Source: Uliginosibacterium sp036017065 | Lineage (GTDB): Bacteria > Pseudomonadota > Gammaproteobacteria > Burkholderiales > Rhodocyclaceae | DNA: 64,000 nucleotides | Assembly (NCBI RefSeq): GCF_036017065.1 | Contig: NZ_JAYXHR010000003.1 | Location: 434,001 to 498,000, forward strand | Direction: 5' to 3' | Shown here: one piece after another, positions 26,078 to 33,492 of the stretch | How the letters are laid out: each line of letters begins with the position of its first letter | Numbering within the stretch: the first letter of the stretch is position 1 | Notes under the pieces: generated by a model | Seen by the model: the letters and a program-made list of their open reading frames with translations, nothing else | Database searches by the model: none | Told to the model about the DNA's origin: nothing | Translations under genes and position numbers: made by a program

Positions 26078-26080
26078 AAG

Positions 26081-26461
26081 ATGCATACCGTTCTTGACTC
26101 CCTGCACGAGCTCGAACTGGTGAGTACGACGTATGACGGTGTCAGCCTCACGGCACTCGTCGTTGAACTGGTTGTTGATGGTGGGGGACGCGTAAGTCAG
26201 GGAAGTCGCCGTTACGTCGTGAGCTTTCCAGCGCCGATTGCTTATGCCTTGACGGAGGAGTTTCCCGCCTCCTGTGCCGACTGGATCCGGGGGGAGGACG
26301 ATGGTTTTCTCCGGAAGATCGACAATCCGTCATTGCGGGCCTCACTGGGACTGGATCTTGAACAGTTCCAGGGCAGTAAAGGTTACGCACTGATCACTGC
26401 ACACGAAGTCCTCGTTGCGTACTGTGGCGGTGAGCCCGTCATCGTCGAGCAAGCTGGCTGA
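26081..26461 (+). CDS. Hypothetical protein, possible second cassette gene
   Basis: 126 aa from ATG 26081, starting only 3 nt after the attC-like site, as expected for a cassette-borne gene. The sequence (LDSLHELELVSTTYDGVSLT, VELVVDGGGRVS, SFPAPIAYALTEEF) is a plausible soluble protein without signal peptide or membrane segment; I do not recognise a family. No clear attC follows. An isolated GTTGAGC (fits GTTRRRY) at 26512-26518 could be what is left of one. No convincing ribosome-binding site is seen because the attC lies directly upstream; some cassette genes use attC-derived initiation. Confidence 0.6.
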   Translation: MHTVLDSLHELELVSTTYDGVSLTALVVELVVDGGGRVSQGSRRYVVSFPAPIAYALTEEFPASCADWIRGEDDGFLRKIDNPSLRASLGLDLEQFQGSKGYALITAHEVLVAYCGGEPVIVEQAG

Positions 26462-26579
26462 CTCTTCGCGCCGCAGCCTTGCCTCGGCCGTCACTCATCA
26501 CCGCCCCGGGCGTTGAGCCCGCTCGCGGGCCGTGCCTCATCTGCGCATCAGCTGGATGTGATTGATCCCGCGTGCCGGC

Positions 26580-27377
26580 TCACATCCTCGCTGGTTGGAT
26601 CTCGCTTCCTTTCCCCCGGACGAAGGCTCCTGTTCCAGCGGCGTAGTCCCATCGCTCGACCTGACAGACGCCCGGTGTGGCGTGCTGACCCCAGCGCAGC
26701 AGGTTGACGGAGTTGGGGGCGCCGTCGCGCACGCGTGACGAGACGGCCGTGCCGGCCTGTACGGCCCACATCGGCCGCGCCAGATTGTCGAGGGGCATGA
26801 CGTACGGCAGGTGGATGTGGCCGCCCATGACGATGTCGGCGCCCGCGGCGGCCCAGCGCTCCTGTGCGATGGAATGGCCGCGCAGCAGGTTGGGAATGTC
26901 CTCCGGGCGGGTGATGGCGATGGGTTGATGCACGACTACCACGCGCAGTTGTGCCGGTGCCGCCTGTTCCAGCAAGCGGGCTACGCGGTCGATCTGCGCT
27001 ACGGAGACTTCGCCGTTCTTGTGGCGCCAGGCGCGTGTGGTGTTGACGCCGACCACCAGCAGCTCGGGCGAGCGGAACACGGGCTCCAGGTCATCGCCGA
27101 ATGCGGCGGTATAGCGTGCGTAGGGGCGGCTCAGGCGCGTCCACAGGTCGAACAGCGGGATGTCGTGGTTGCCGGGCACGGCCAGCACCGGCACGCCGAT
27201 GCGATCGGTGAAGGCGCGCGCTGCGCGGAATTGCGCGCGCCGCGCGCGCTGTGTGATGTCGCCGGACAGCACCAGCAGATCCGGTTGCTGCTGGTGCGCC
27301 AGCGCGACCAGTGCTTCGACGACCGGGGGCTGCTCGGTGCCGAAGTGGGTGTCGGAGACCTGTAGCAGGATGCTCAT
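26580..27377 (-). CDS. Calcineurin-like metallophosphoesterase
   Basis: 265 aa. Canonical metal-binding motifs: QVSDTHFG (DxH, residues 7-11), VLSGDITQRARRAQF (GDxxQR), VPGNHDIP (GNHD), VVVHQPI and MGGHIHLPYV (GHxH). The GDITQR..QF pattern resembles the cAMP phosphodiesterase CpdA/YfcE-like class III group, so a phosphodiester or lipid phosphate substrate is likely. The ATG 27377 overlaps the stop of the diacylglycerol-kinase-like gene by 4 nt, which suggests the two act together, perhaps in lipid phosphate turnover (inference). Confidence 0.88.
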   Translation of the reverse strand: MSILLQVSDTHFGTEQPPVVEALVALAHQQQPDLLVLSGDITQRARRAQFRAARAFTDRIGVPVLAVPGNHDIPLFDLWTRLSRPYARYTAAFGDDLEPVFRSPELLVVGVNTTRAWRHKNGEVSVAQIDRVARLLEQAAPAQLRVVVVHQPIAITRPEDIPNLLRGHSIAQERWAAAGADIVMGGHIHLPYVMPLDNLARPMWAVQAGTAVSSRVRDGAPNSVNLLRWGQHATPGVCQVERWDYAAGTGAFVRGKGSEIQPARM

Positions 27378-28381
27378 TGCGTGGCCCTGGTGTCGGCCAT
27401 GGTGCCGGGGTCGGGCGAGGTGACGCCGTCATTACGCTGTGGCTTCAGCAGGTAGAGCGGTTGTTCCAGCACGCGCAGATCCAGCGGTGCGCGCATCTTC
27501 GTCACCTCGCCGTCGAAGGCGACCTTCATCCAGCGACGGCTTGTCGATCGCCTGGGCTTCACGACGAGGTGGTCGAACTCGAAGCTGTCGAGGGCGTCCG
27601 CTTTACCCAGGCGTGCCTGGGCGCCACTGAAGAGCAGGCGCAGCAGGGACAGCAGGCCGACCGGGCGCAACATCAGCGCGGCGAGGGTGCCATGGCCCGG
27701 TGTGCCGGCCAGGGTGTCGGGCGGTTCGGCGCCGAACTGCTGCAACTGCAAGCGGTTGTTGCCGACGAAGAGGGCCAGGGTCTGCACGTCGCGGACGCGG
27801 CCGCCCATTTCGATGTGCAGGTAGAGGCATCGCCGGGCGCGCAACAGCGTGGCGCAGGCGGCGACGAGTGCAATCCAGCGCTTGCGGCCGAAGCGCTGCT
27901 TGAAGGCTTCGCGGTCCTCCAGCAGGTCGGGGTAGAGACCGAGGCTGGCGTTGACCAGGAAGACGCGGTCGTTGATGCCGGCCACCTGCACCGGCATGGG
28001 GGCGGCGCGCAGCAGTTGCCGCACGGCCTCGGCCGGGTCTTCCGGGATGCCATGCGTGCGGGCGAAGTAGTTGAAGGTGCCCAGCGGCACCACGCCCAGG
28101 GGACAGCCCGCGGCATGGATGACCTGCGTCACGGCGTTGAGCGTGCCATCGCCGCCGACCGAGACGACGGCCGTGCGGGTAGCCAGCGCCCGCTGCACCG
28201 CGTCGCGCGCCACGTCGGTGATCGCGTCGGGCGAGCAGAAGTGCAGCTCGCCACGTCGGCCTTCCGCCTGCAGCGTGGACTCGATGATCTGGCGCATGGC
28301 GTCGGCATCCTTGCTGCCGGCTGCGCCGTTGATGACGAACTGGACGGGGGCCGAGGGGTCGAGCTGGAGATGGTCAGCCAT
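27374..28381 (-). CDS. Diacylglycerol kinase-family lipid kinase
   Basis: 335 aa. VQFVINGAAGSKDADAM opens the catalytic domain, VSVGGDGTLNAVTQV carries the GGDGT nucleotide-binding motif (about residue 76), and VPLGTFNYFARTHGIP is the GTxNxFAR motif of DagK/YegS/BmrU proteins. It should phosphorylate a lipid such as diacylglycerol or a sphingosine-like base using ATP at the membrane. It is followed by, and translationally coupled to, a metallophosphoesterase. Confidence 0.9.
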   Translation of the reverse strand: MADHLQLDPSAPVQFVINGAAGSKDADAMRQIIESTLQAEGRRGELHFCSPDAITDVARDAVQRALATRTAVVSVGGDGTLNAVTQVIHAAGCPLGVVPLGTFNYFARTHGIPEDPAEAVRQLLRAAPMPVQVAGINDRVFLVNASLGLYPDLLEDREAFKQRFGRKRWIALVAACATLLRARRCLYLHIEMGGRVRDVQTLALFVGNNRLQLQQFGAEPPDTLAGTPGHGTLAALMLRPVGLLSLLRLLFSGAQARLGKADALDSFEFDHLVVKPRRSTSRRWMKVAFDGEVTKMRAPLDLRVLEQPLYLLKPQRNDGVTSPDPGTMADTRATQ

Positions 28382-28417
28382 AGGTAGCGACGGTAGCGGC
28401 GAGTGTGGGGGAGGGAT

Positions 28418-29530
28418 TCAATCGCGTTGCAGCAGGTCGCCGAAGACGGCTTGCGCGCCGTCGCGGCGGTCCTCGCCGGGTGCGTCGTACAGCACCAGCC
28501 AGCGGGTCGTGCCTGCACTCAATGCGGGCGGCAGTTCGCAGATGGCCTCGGCCTTGTTGGTGCCGCGGCCATGGGGCAGGGAGGTTGACTCGATGAGGGA
28601 TCCCGCGAGCGCCGCGCCCAGCGCGTCGCCGAAAGTCACCGGCTCACGGTTGCCGGCCAGCGCGGCGCGCGCACCGGTCCACTTGAACAGGCGGACCTCG
28701 CCATCCAGCACCATCGTCGGCCCGGCAAGGATGTAGAGGTCGTCACCCGCGAAGTTCAGGTCGCGCACGCCCAGGCCCTCCAGTTGCAGGAAGTGCTTGC
28801 GGACCAACGTGCCATCGTCATCCAGCGGGGCGAGCCGCAGCTCGTCGTCGCAGGTGTCGACCTCGATTTCCAGCAACGCAGACCAGCCGCGCAGCACCGG
28901 GCCGCGCAGGCCGAGCAGCAGCCGGTTGCCGCACACTGCCAGGCCTTCCACGTCGAAGCCGTTGTCCTTGCCGGGGATGGCCATGTAGGGGCCGAAGTGC
29001 GGGTCGTCGGCCAGCGCGCGGGTCAGCAGGTTGGCCTCGGCGTCGCCCTTCAGGCGCTGCGCCTTGCGCCCGTCGCGGGCACGCCGTACCAGGGGGGGGG
29101 CGCCCTGTTCATCCGGCTCGATGGGCAGACGGGCGAGCAGGCGCCGGTTGGCGTCCAGCGTCACCCTGGCCAGGCGTTTCGCGTTGTCGGCATGGCTGCG
29201 GCCGGCCTTGGTGTTCTTGCGCTTCAGGCCGTGCGAGCCCACCACCCACAGAAAGCCGTCGGCCACCGCCATGCCTTCGATGTCGGCTTCTTCGTCGGCG
29301 TCGCCGGGCAGGTCGAGCAGGGCGGCGAGCGGAAAGTCGCGCACCTCGCCAAAGCGCAGCGACTCGTCGCCCACGGGGTCGAGCTGGCGCAGGCGGTCCA
29401 CGCCGCAGGCCTCGTCGCCGGCCACCCACAGCCAGTTGTCGGTGAAGGCCGCGGCGGACAAGTTGGACTGGACCAGCGAGCCGGGCGCGAACTCCAGGCG
29501 GACGGCGTTGGCGGATCGGGAATTCGGCAT
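28418..29530 (-). CDS. DUF3616 domain-containing protein
   Basis: 370 aa from ATG 29530 with GGAG at a proper distance. Repeated segments such as LSAAAFTDNWLWVAGDE, IEGMAVADGFLWVVGSHGLK, FDVEGLAVCGNRLLLGLRGP and LGVRDLNFAGDDLYILAGP give the beta-propeller pattern of DUF3616 proteins, which have no known function. No signal peptide is visible with this start. A run of nine G (29092-29100; C9 in the coding strand, coding for APP) is a slippage-prone tract in an otherwise intact frame. Confidence 0.8.
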   Translation of the reverse strand: MPNSRSANAVRLEFAPGSLVQSNLSAAAFTDNWLWVAGDEACGVDRLRQLDPVGDESLRFGEVRDFPLAALLDLPGDADEEADIEGMAVADGFLWVVGSHGLKRKNTKAGRSHADNAKRLARVTLDANRRLLARLPIEPDEQGAPPLVRRARDGRKAQRLKGDAEANLLTRALADDPHFGPYMAIPGKDNGFDVEGLAVCGNRLLLGLRGPVLRGWSALLEIEVDTCDDELRLAPLDDDGTLVRKHFLQLEGLGVRDLNFAGDDLYILAGPTMVLDGEVRLFKWTGARAALAGNREPVTFGDALGAALAGSLIESTSLPHGRGTNKAEAICELPPALSAGTTRWLVLYDAPGEDRRDGAQAVFGDLLQRD

Positions 29531-29754
29531 GGGTGCTTCTCCACGTGGGTGACCGTCATGCATCGGGTTAAGGAGTGATGGGGTGATGCGGCCACGGGTT
29601 CAAGATCAGGTTCACGGTCATTCTCCCCGGACGATGCGCACAGTGCCATCGGACGCCGCTGACATCCGATTCCGCCGCCGATTACCGGCAAGCCGGCGGC
29701 GGACGGCCAAGCTTCATACATGTTCTAACAACACCCATGAAAGCGGGGCACATC

Positions 29755-29946
29755 ATGTTCGGTTACCTGGCCATTGCCATTACCGCCGTCCTTTCCGGAT
29801 GGCTCGGCTTCCACACGCTGGAGATCGGTTCGCCGGTGCTGGCCGCGGTGTGGTTCTTCATCGCGGGCATCCTGGCCAGCTTCATGCTGGCCTTGGCGAT
29901 GCGCGACGCCGTGGATCTGCATCATCACCAGAGCCGACATTCATGA
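29755..29946 (+). CDS. Small two-TM membrane protein
   Basis: 63 aa from ATG 29755 (GCGGGG six bases upstream); an upstream in-frame ATG at 29737 would add six residues. Two hydrophobic segments, GYLAIAITAVLSGWLGFHTL and SPVLAAVWFFIAGILASFML, followed by a His-rich tail HHHQSRHS. Its stop overlaps the start of the lipocalin gene by 4 nt, so the two are translationally coupled. No family recognised; the His tail might bind metal. Confidence 0.65.
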   Translation: MFGYLAIAITAVLSGWLGFHTLEIGSPVLAAVWFFIAGILASFMLALAMRDAVDLHHHQSRHS

Positions 29947-30542
29947 CGGGCCGCGCAGCCGGCTGGCGCCCGTCGCGTAGTCTGGCGGCGCGCCTGTGTG
30001 CCGTGGTGGCGAGTTTCGGTCTGTGCCTGGCAGGTGCCAATGCGCAGCAACAAGCGCCGGGCGAGGCGCGCGAACCTGCGTCGGTGACCAACTTCCAGCC
30101 GAAGCGCTACCTGGGCCGCTGGCACGAGATCGCGCGCCTGCCCAACCGCTTCCAGAAAGAGTGCGCGGCCTATGTAACCGCCGATTACGCGGCGCTGGAG
30201 GATGGCGACATCCGCGTGACCAACCGCTGCCAGAAGGCGGATGGCTCCACCATCGTGGCCGAGGGACGCGCGCGCCAGCCTGACTCCCGGCTGGCGCAGC
30301 TGCGGGTGAGCTTCCTGCCGGACTGGTTGCGCTGGCTGCCCTTCACCGAGGCGGACTACTGGGTGCTGGCCCTGTCGCCGGACTACCGGTACGCGCTGGT
30401 GGGGACACCGGGCCGTGACTACCTGTGGGTGCTCTCGCGCACGCCGACGCTGCCCGCGGAGGTGACGCAGGCGCTGTTGCTGGAAGCGGCCGCGATGGGT
30501 TATCCGGCCGACCAGGTGCAGATGACGAAGCAGACACCGTAG
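29943..30542 (+). CDS. Lipocalin family protein (Blc-like)
   Basis: 199 aa. An Arg-rich start and hydrophobic core LCAVVASFGLCLAGANA form a signal peptide without an obvious lipobox. The lipocalin signature follows: NFQPKRYLGRWHEIARLPNRFQ (GxWxE), EDGDIRVTNRCQKADG, and DYWVLALSPDYRYALVGTPG with DYLWVLSRTP, all typical of bacterial Blc/apolipoprotein D-like lipocalins that bind lipids such as lysophospholipids. ATG 29943 overlaps the stop of the small membrane protein gene. A strong hairpin terminator follows. Confidence 0.9.
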   Translation: MTGRAAGWRPSRSLAARLCAVVASFGLCLAGANAQQQAPGEAREPASVTNFQPKRYLGRWHEIARLPNRFQKECAAYVTADYAALEDGDIRVTNRCQKADGSTIVAEGRARQPDSRLAQLRVSFLPDWLRWLPFTEADYWVLALSPDYRYALVGTPGRDYLWVLSRTPTLPAEVTQALLLEAAAMGYPADQVQMTKQTP

Positions 30543-30568
30543 CGCGCCCGATCGGCCTCGCGCTGAAG

Positions 30569-30601
30569 ACAAAGGCCGCTGGTTTTGCCAGCGGCCTTTG
30601 T
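30569..30601. terminator. Bidirectional hairpin terminator
   Basis: A 14-bp perfect stem (ACAAAGGCCGCTGG / CCAGCGGCCTTTGT) with a TTTTG loop between the convergent lipocalin and PEP-CTERM genes. A- and T-rich ends allow use in both directions. Confidence 0.85.
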
Positions 30602-30627
30602 CATTTCAAGTTACCTGGGGTGCGCGC

Positions 30628-31221
30628 TCAGTGGGCCGGCTGGGCCCGGCGGCGCCACCACAGGCCGAGCCCACCCGCCGCCAGCAGCGCCAGCGACGCG
30701 GGTGCCGGCACGTTGCCACCGCCGTTGCCGTCGTCGGGCAGCACGTTGATCCGCAGCGTGCGGTCCGGCGTCCAGGACACTTCTTCACCGGCGGCGTCTA
30801 GCGCAGTGATGGTGAAGCCGTCGCCGAAGTACTCGCCGATGGGCGCATTGCCGCCCAGCGGGTTGTAGGTGCCCAGCAGGAAGTCCATGCCCTGGCCCGG
30901 GTTCAGCACCACACCGGCGAACTGGCCGAGGATGTCGGCAAAGCTGAAGCTGTAGGGCAGGTCCACCGGCGGACCCATGAAGGCGCCCAGGATATTGCTG
31001 CCGAGCAGGGCCTCGGTCGAATACACCGGGTTGTGCAGCCGGGCCGTGAGCTGCACGCCCTGGCTCTGGGTGACGGTGTGCTCGTAGCTGTCCAGGCCCC
31101 ATTCGAGGTACAGGGTGGCTCGCGCCGGGGTGGCCGCGAGCAGCGTCGCGGCCAGCAGGCTGCCAGCGCAGAGGCCGCGGGTGAGGGTGAAGGTGAGGGT
31201 GAGGGTGTTGCGAAGGGTCAT
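30628..31221 (-). CDS. PEP-CTERM sorting domain protein
   Basis: 197 aa from ATG 31221 with GGAG six bases upstream; ATG 31233 is an alternative. The signal peptide (LCAGSLLAATLLAATPARA) follows a Thr/Leu-rich start encoded by GGTGAG-like hexamer repeats. The C-terminus VPAPASLALLAAGGLGLWWR with following RRR is a PEP-CTERM signal (VPEP variant VPAP, hydrophobic helix, Arg cluster), processed by exosortase in bacteria that make exopolysaccharide. The body contains a beta-rich region with no recognised domain. No exosortase gene is in this window. Confidence 0.8.
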   Translation of the reverse strand: MTLRNTLTLTFTLTRGLCAGSLLAATLLAATPARATLYLEWGLDSYEHTVTQSQGVQLTARLHNPVYSTEALLGSNILGAFMGPPVDLPYSFSFADILGQFAGVVLNPGQGMDFLLGTYNPLGGNAPIGEYFGDGFTITALDAAGEEVSWTPDRTLRINVLPDDGNGGGNVPAPASLALLAAGGLGLWWRRRAQPAH

Positions 31222-31472
31222 GATGCTCTCCATGTTGATGAAAACTCCGGGGGTGCCAGGCACCGCGCGGCGGAGTATGGAGAGAGACGGGCAGGCGCTC
31301 ATCGCCCGGACGGGCCATTAGGAAATTCTTAGGCAGCCCCTGCCCGAAGGGCCGCAAGCCTTAGGGATTCCGTACCGCTTCCTTAGGGATTGCTTAAGGA
31401 TGACCGCTGGGGAACGGGGCTGCACAAGGCGCCGTCGAGGGGCAGGGACGACGTGGCTGCGGCCAGCCCAGC
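31222..31472. promoter_or_regulatory. Promoter region of PEP-CTERM gene with TTAGGGATT repeats
   Basis: Between about 31319 and 31400 the sequence has two copies of CCTTAGGGATT, 22 nt apart, plus a related TTAGGAAATTCTTAGG and CTTAAGG. The spacing of two helical turns suggests a regulator-binding array upstream of the PEP-CTERM gene. No matching regulator is recognised. Confidence 0.35.
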
Positions 31473-32525
31473 TCACTCGTCGAGCGGCCCGTTGCTGTCG
31501 CTGGCGGCACCCGGTGCGCACAGGCTCGCGTCCAGCGTGGCCAGCCAGCGGGCCTTGTCGGCAGTCGACGCAAAACTCGCGTCGATGCTGTTGCGCGCAA
31601 GCTGGTACCACACCGTGCGGTCGAAGTTGAACGCAGCCTGCACGGCGCGGATGTTGTCGCCGAGGTAACCCCCGAAGTACGCCGGGTCGTCGCTGTTGAT
31701 CGTCACGCAGGCACCGGCCGCCAGCAGCTTCGGCAGGCTGTGCTGGCGCATGTCGTCGAACACGCACAGGCGCACGTTGGACAGCGGGCACACGGTGAGC
31801 GGTACACGTTCGCGCGCGACGCGCTCCAGCACCGCGGGGTCGTCCACCGAGCGGACACCGTGGTCGATGCGGTTCACCTTCAGCAGGTCCAGCGCCTCGG
31901 TGATGAAGGCGGGCGGACCTTCCTCGCCGGCATGCGCCACCACCGGCTTGCCGAGCGCGCGGCAGGCCGCGTACAGGCGCACGAACTTCGATGGCGGATG
32001 GCCGACTTCAGACGAGTCCAGTCCGAAGGCCAGCACGTGCTGCATGAAGGGCTTCGCCTCCTCCAGCGTGGCGAGGCATTCGTCTTCCGACAGGTGGCGC
32101 AGGAAGCACAGGATCAGACCGGTGCTGATGCCGTATTCCTTCTCGCCCGCCGCGATGCCAGCGAGGAAGCCGTCGAACACCACCTGCATCGGAATGCCAC
32201 GCGCGGTATGCGTCTGCGGATCGAACATCACCTCGGCGCGCACCACGCCATCGGCATGCGCACGACGCAGGTAGGCCAGCATCAGGTCGTGAAAGTCCTG
32301 CTCCGTGCGCAGCACGTCGGCGCAGGCGTAGTACAGATCCAGGAAGCTTTGCAGGTTGCTGAAATCGTAGGCGGCGCGCAGGGCATCGACCGACGCGAAC
32401 GGAAAATCGATGCCGTTGCGCTGCGCCAGCGCGAAAGCCAGCTCGGGCTCCAGGCTGCCTTCGATGTGCATGTGCAGTTCGGCCTTGGGGGCGCGAAGTG
32501 CGAAGTCGAGTACGGAGTCGGACAT
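31473..32525 (-). CDS. Adenine deaminase (adenosine deaminase superfamily, Aah1-like)
   Basis: 350 aa. Zinc ligands and active-site motifs: KAELHMHIEGSLEP (HxH at 18-20), VVAHAGEEGPP (His and catalytic Glu), KVNRIDHGVRS and VTINSDDPAYFGGYL. The SDDPAYFGGY form separates adenine deaminases (adenine to hypoxanthine) from adenosine deaminases, which have TDDPxV. The FDPQTHTARGIP and GLDSSEVGHPPSKF stretches match Pseudomonas adenine deaminase closely. Last gene of the minus-strand purine operon after the ABC permeases; its product hypoxanthine would feed XdhAB. Confidence 0.9.
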   Translation of the reverse strand: MSDSVLDFALRAPKAELHMHIEGSLEPELAFALAQRNGIDFPFASVDALRAAYDFSNLQSFLDLYYACADVLRTEQDFHDLMLAYLRRAHADGVVRAEVMFDPQTHTARGIPMQVVFDGFLAGIAAGEKEYGISTGLILCFLRHLSEDECLATLEEAKPFMQHVLAFGLDSSEVGHPPSKFVRLYAACRALGKPVVAHAGEEGPPAFITEALDLLKVNRIDHGVRSVDDPAVLERVARERVPLTVCPLSNVRLCVFDDMRQHSLPKLLAAGACVTINSDDPAYFGGYLGDNIRAVQAAFNFDRTVWYQLARNSIDASFASTADKARWLATLDASLCAPGAASDSNGPLDE

Positions 32526-32565
32526 GGCGATTCCTTTCTTTATAGAGGCGTGCTGCGTGCGGGAC

Positions 32566-33492
32566 TCAGCCGCCTGGCATGAAGCTCTTGCCCAAGGATG
32601 CGGGCAGGTTGAGCTGCAGCAGCTTGCGGTCGCGCGAGATGAGCACCAGCACCAGCACGGTGGCGGCGTAGGGGATCGCGGACATCAGTTGCGAGGGCAC
32701 GCGGATGCCCAGGCCTTGCGCATGCAGTTGCAGGATGGTCATGCCACCGAACAGGTAGGCACCCAGCATCAGGCGACCGGGCTTCCAGGTGGCGAACACG
32801 ACCAGCGCGACAGCAATCCAGCCGCGGCCGGCGCTCATGTTCTGCACCCACAGCGGGGTGTACACGGTGGACAGGTAGGCGCCGGCGATGCCCGCCATCG
32901 CACCGCCGAACAGCACCGCGCCGTAGCGGATGGCGATCACCGGGTAGCCGATGGCGTGGGCGGATTCCGGCGACTCGCCGACCGCTTTCAGCAACAGGCC
33001 GAGGCGGGTCTTCGCCAGCACCCAGGCGACGATGACGGCGACCGCCCAGGACAGGTACACCACCCAGTCCTGGTGGAACAGGATGCGGCCGATGACCGGG
33101 ATGTCGGACAGCAGCGGGATGTCCAGCGGCTTCAGGCCGGGCAGGCTGTAGCTGACGAAGCTCTGGCCGATGAAGGCCGACAGGCCGATGCCGAAGATGG
33201 TGAGTGCCAGCCCGGCCGCAGCCTGGTTGGCACCCAGCGACAGCGACAGAATGGCGAACAGCGTGGCCGCCAGTGTGCCGGCCGCGGCACCGGCGATCAG
33301 ACCGGCGCCGGCACCGCCACCGGTCTGCGTGGCGAAGGCGAAGCCGGCGATGGCGCCGATCAGCATCATGCCTTCCACACCCAGGTTGATGACGCCGCTC
33401 TTCTCGGCCACCAGTTCGCCCAGGCCGGCGAACACCAGCGGCGTGGCGGCGGCCAGGGTGCCGGCGAGGATGGGGATGAGGTGGTCGATCAT
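32566..33492 (-). CDS. Nucleoside ABC transporter permease (second subunit)
   Basis: 308 aa hydrophobic protein, about eight to ten membrane segments. LVAEKSGVINLGVEGMMLIGA is the signature of the BPD_transp_2 permeases that pair with BMP-type binding proteins, and AVGESPESAHAIGYPV is the cytoplasmic loop contacting the ATPase. ATG 33492 overlaps the stop of the first permease gene by 4 nt. Works with the permease at 33489, the ATPase at 34582 and the BMP lipoprotein at 42269. Confidence 0.9.
   Translation of the reverse strand: MIDHLIPILAGTLAAATPLVFAGLGELVAEKSGVINLGVEGMMLIGAIAGFAFATQTGGGAGAGLIAGAAAGTLAATLFAILSLSLGANQAAAGLALTIFGIGLSAFIGQSFVSYSLPGLKPLDIPLLSDIPVIGRILFHQDWVVYLSWAVAVIVAWVLAKTRLGLLLKAVGESPESAHAIGYPVIAIRYGAVLFGGAMAGIAGAYLSTVYTPLWVQNMSAGRGWIAVALVVFATWKPGRLMLGAYLFGGMTILQLHAQGLGIRVPSQLMSAIPYAATVLVLVLISRDRKLLQLNLPASLGKSFMPGG

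Larger units (their letters stand above)
24266..26080 (+). mobile_element. Integron gene cassette carrying a DUF262/HEPN gene pair
   Basis: From the attI core to the attC-like site at 26022-26077, with two plus-strand genes of different base composition from the flanks (29 of 60 bases G or C in 24781-24840). The 62 nt before the first gene are a normal short cassette leader. Two-gene cassettes are uncommon. The right core site is degenerate and intI is dead, so the cassette is probably fixed in place. Confidence 0.75.

Noticed and set aside
26081..26461. Immunity protein or antitoxin for the HEPN protein
   Set aside because: No family resemblance, and it is separated from the pair by the attC-like site.
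23224..26518. Transposon or IS carrying the arr/integron segment
   Set aside because: No transposase gene, terminal inverted repeats or target-site duplication recognised at either side.
26512..26518. Second complete attC ending at GTTGAGC
   Set aside because: The heptamer fits GTTRRRY but no RYYYAAC inverse core or paired arms are seen 50-130 nt upstream.
30569..30601. Small RNA gene
   Set aside because: A single hairpin between convergent genes is sufficiently explained as a terminator.
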